From assembly GCA_038063075.1 (NCBI GenBank), contig JBBTVW010000034.1, positions 1 to 6,704 of the forward strand: DNA of 6,704 nucleotides, written 5' to 3'. This DNA comes from JACQHJ01 sp038063075. Its GTDB lineage: Bacteria > Patescibacteriota > Microgenomatia > Levybacterales > UBA12049. Position numbers and translations under genes: made by a program. The notes under the pieces are model-generated. The model saw only the letters and a program-made list of their open reading frames with translations. It searched no databases and was not told where the DNA came from. Position 1 is the first letter of the stretch; each line of letters starts with the position of its first letter. Positions 5,436 to 6,704 of the stretch are shown here, in pieces.

Positions 5436-6317
5436 TCAATATCCCATAAAATACTTGTGATGCAAAGGGTGTTTTCTTCTCAAAGCTTTCGTAAAGAAGA
5501 TCGTTAACCTATTTCTATAAAGGAAAGTAAACCTCTCGGGCCAGAGCTTTAATATTAGTATAATAATTAGGATAAGGATTGGTATAGCAAGCCAAAGTGG
5601 TCCAAAAGAAAGACTTGTCATAAACTCCCAAATCTTATTTAATAGGTTTCTAAGCCATTCTAAAAGCTGTTCCCAGAAAGATAGTGCTTTAAGAGTTAGC
5701 TTTTTTTCAGGCTCCAAAGATGGTTTTTCATCTAAAGTGGCTGTTGCATACAATGAATACACACCTGCCTTTACATCTTGAACTACAAATTGATAATAAC
5801 CTGTACTGTCAGCATATGTAGTATATGTTTTCCCTCCAAAATGAAGAGTAACCAAAGCTCCTGGCATGGAATAACCAAAAGCAATAGCAGAAGAACCAGC
5901 AGCAATTGTAGTACGAGATAAGCCAAGGGTTGGAGGCAAAAAGATGTCTTTTATTGTTACATTTCCGCTTGCTGGAGATATTTTCATACAACTATACGAC
6001 TCTCCTAGTCTTTTAAAATCAACTGCGTCAAAGCAAAATTTTGAAAAACCCTGCTTAATTAGTACTTCTGAAATCGTAAAGTAACCAAATTGATCTGCCG
6101 TAGTTGCTCTTAAATATATTCCATCAGAATACAAAACAATTGAAGCAAATGGAGCTATATAACCAGAAAGATTAAGATAATAATCACCAAGTCTTCCAGA
6201 AACAGTTGTATTTTGAGCTCCTTGTGGCAATTTGTATTGCGCAGAAACATTTGCTGTATAGAATAAGCCAAGGATTATTGATATCCCTATTAAAAAAATA
6301 GGCAGGATTTTTTTCAT
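5436..6317 (-). CDS. Surface protein with two Ig/CarboxypepD_reg-like repeats and one TM helix
   Basis: A 293-aa protein. The signal peptide covers 1-26 (cleavage VSA|Q). Two similar beta-sandwich units follow: SGYIAPFASIVLYSDG...TTADQFGYFTI (51-82) and FGYSMPGALVTLHFGG...YADSTGYYQFVV (147-179), each with the G-Y-x2-P-x-A-x-V-x-L start and D-x2-G-Y-[FY] turn of carboxypeptidase-regulatory or bacterial Ig-like domains. C95 and C110 could form one disulphide. A Trp-rich amphipathic helix (about 213-236, with FWEQLLEWLRNLL) precedes a TM helix (about 240-258), then a 35-residue basic tail (RRKHPLHHKYF) inside. The start is the ATG after AT-rich sequence without a Shine-Dalgarno. It lies 31 nt behind the ATPase gene on the same strand, so co-transcription is possible. 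The surface location is clear; the ligand or partner is unknown. It may belong with the surface proteins at 101-4331. Confidence 0.75.
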   Translation of the reverse strand: MKKILPIFLIGISIILGLFYTANVSAQYKLPQGAQNTTVSGRLGDYYLNLSGYIAPFASIVLYSDGIYLRATTADQFGYFTISEVLIKQGFSKFCFDAVDFKRLGESYSCMKISPASGNVTIKDIFLPPTLGLSRTTIAAGSSAIAFGYSMPGALVTLHFGGKTYTTYADSTGYYQFVVQDVKAGVYSLYATATLDEKPSLEPEKKLTLKALSFWEQLLEWLRNLLNKIWEFMTSLSFGPLWLAIPILILIIILILKLWPERFTFLYRNRLTIFFTKALRRKHPLHHKYFMGY

Positions 6318-6348
6318 TATAAATTAATAAAGATAATAATAAATCTAA

Positions 6349-6704
6349 CTATTTACCTTCTAAAATAGAAGTAATTTTCTCAAAATAATTTTGGTTGGTA
6401 ATTGCTTCAAAGGTGCTTGGAAGAGGAAATATTTTTTTTAGGCTTCCACTTCTAGCTTTAACCTCAACAGCTATATATTGCTTTTTATAGTCCTCTACAA
6501 TTATATCCACTTCTTTGCCACCGTATTCTCTGTAAAAATACATATTCACTTTCGAGTTGGAAATTCTACGTTTCTTTTCAAACTCTGAGATAATAAAATT
6601 TTCAAATACTCCTCCCCTATCTGGACGAAGCTCTAACTCCCTAAAATCCTGTATTAATATGTTACGAATACCAAGATCATAAAAATATAGTTTCCGGTTT
6701 TCAG
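6349..6704 (-). CDS. C-terminal part of a DUF4143-type AAA ATPase (5' truncated by window edge)
   Basis: The frame is open from the window edge to the stop at 6349-6351, giving 117 residues. The sequence matches the C-terminal DUF4143 region of ATPases that pair an AAA_14 domain with a PD-(D/E)XK-like fold: KLYFYDLGIRN (4-14), LRPDRGGVFENFI (25-37), YFYREYGGKEVDIIVE (55-70) and IAVEVKA (77-83). D66, E80 and K82 follow the D...E-x-K pattern of that fold. The P-loop part would lie outside the window. Such proteins are frequent and multicopy in Patescibacteria and archaea; their biochemical role is poorly defined. A GTG at 6549 would give only a 66-aa protein, but the family match continues upstream of it, so it is internal. 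Confidence 0.85.
   Translation of the reverse strand, partial: ENRKLYFYDLGIRNILIQDFRELELRPDRGGVFENFIISEFEKKRRISNSKVNMYFYREYGGKEVDIIVEDYKKQYIAVEVKARSGSLKKIFPLPSTFEAITNQNYFEKITSILEGK

Noticed and set aside
5809..5991. Minus-strand 60-codon frame rich in Cys and aromatic residues
   Set aside because: It is an out-of-frame reading of the surface protein at 5436-6317.
6318..6348. TATAAT overlapping the start codon of the surface protein gene at 6317
   Set aside because: It is too close to the ATG to drive that gene and the 31-nt gap is almost pure A/T, so such matches are expected by chance.
6349..6549. A stand-alone 66-aa gene starting at GTG 6549
   Set aside because: The same frame stays open to the window edge and continues the DUF4143 family pattern, so it is part of a larger truncated gene.

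Overview
This AT-rich window reads cleanly with the standard bacterial code and short intergenic gaps. Its gene families suggest a Candidatus Patescibacteria (CPR) genome, most likely of the Microgenomates type. The evidence is the secreted beta-sandwich proteins with a GFQYI / GYQVTVS / Y-x-A-T-x-TF pattern, the membrane proteins with a PGGHYAGIVY motif, the signal-peptide plus single-TM surface proteins, and mRNAs that look leaderless or lack a Shine-Dalgarno. The lineage call rests on remembered family patterns, not on a search.

Left part, + strand (1-4331): a cell-surface locus. The acidic tail of an unidentified protein (1-99) is followed by two tandem gene pairs. Each pair has a secreted beta-rich protein with no membrane anchor (101-829; 1909-3339). 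Directly behind it, by 1-nt overlap or 2-nt gap, lies a DUF916-like protein with signal peptide, two beta-rich domains and one C-terminal TM helix (829-1827; 3342-4331). The layout recalls the WxL / WxL-interacting-protein operons of Firmicutes: a secreted surface layer or adhesin subunit and a membrane-tethered partner that could hold it. The second pair has its own promoter in the 81-bp gap at 1828-1908.

Middle (4334-5422): an arginine-rich, lysine-poor 130-aa protein of unknown function with an extended -10 promoter so close to its ATG that the mRNA should be near-leaderless. Convergent to it is a type II toxin-antitoxin pair on the minus strand: a Phd/YefM-like antitoxin (5116-5385) overlapping a PIN-domain toxin (4758-5135), with a -35/-10 promoter carrying two abutting palindromes, a likely autoregulatory operator.

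Right part, minus strand (5436-6704): a surface protein with two repeated Ig/CarboxypepD_reg-like domains, a Trp-rich amphipathic helix, a TM segment and a basic cytoplasmic tail; and, running off the window edge, the C-terminal part of a DUF4143-type AAA ATPase. No RNA genes, CRISPR arrays, insertion sequences or long repeats were seen, and no gene-free stretch exceeds 300 bases.
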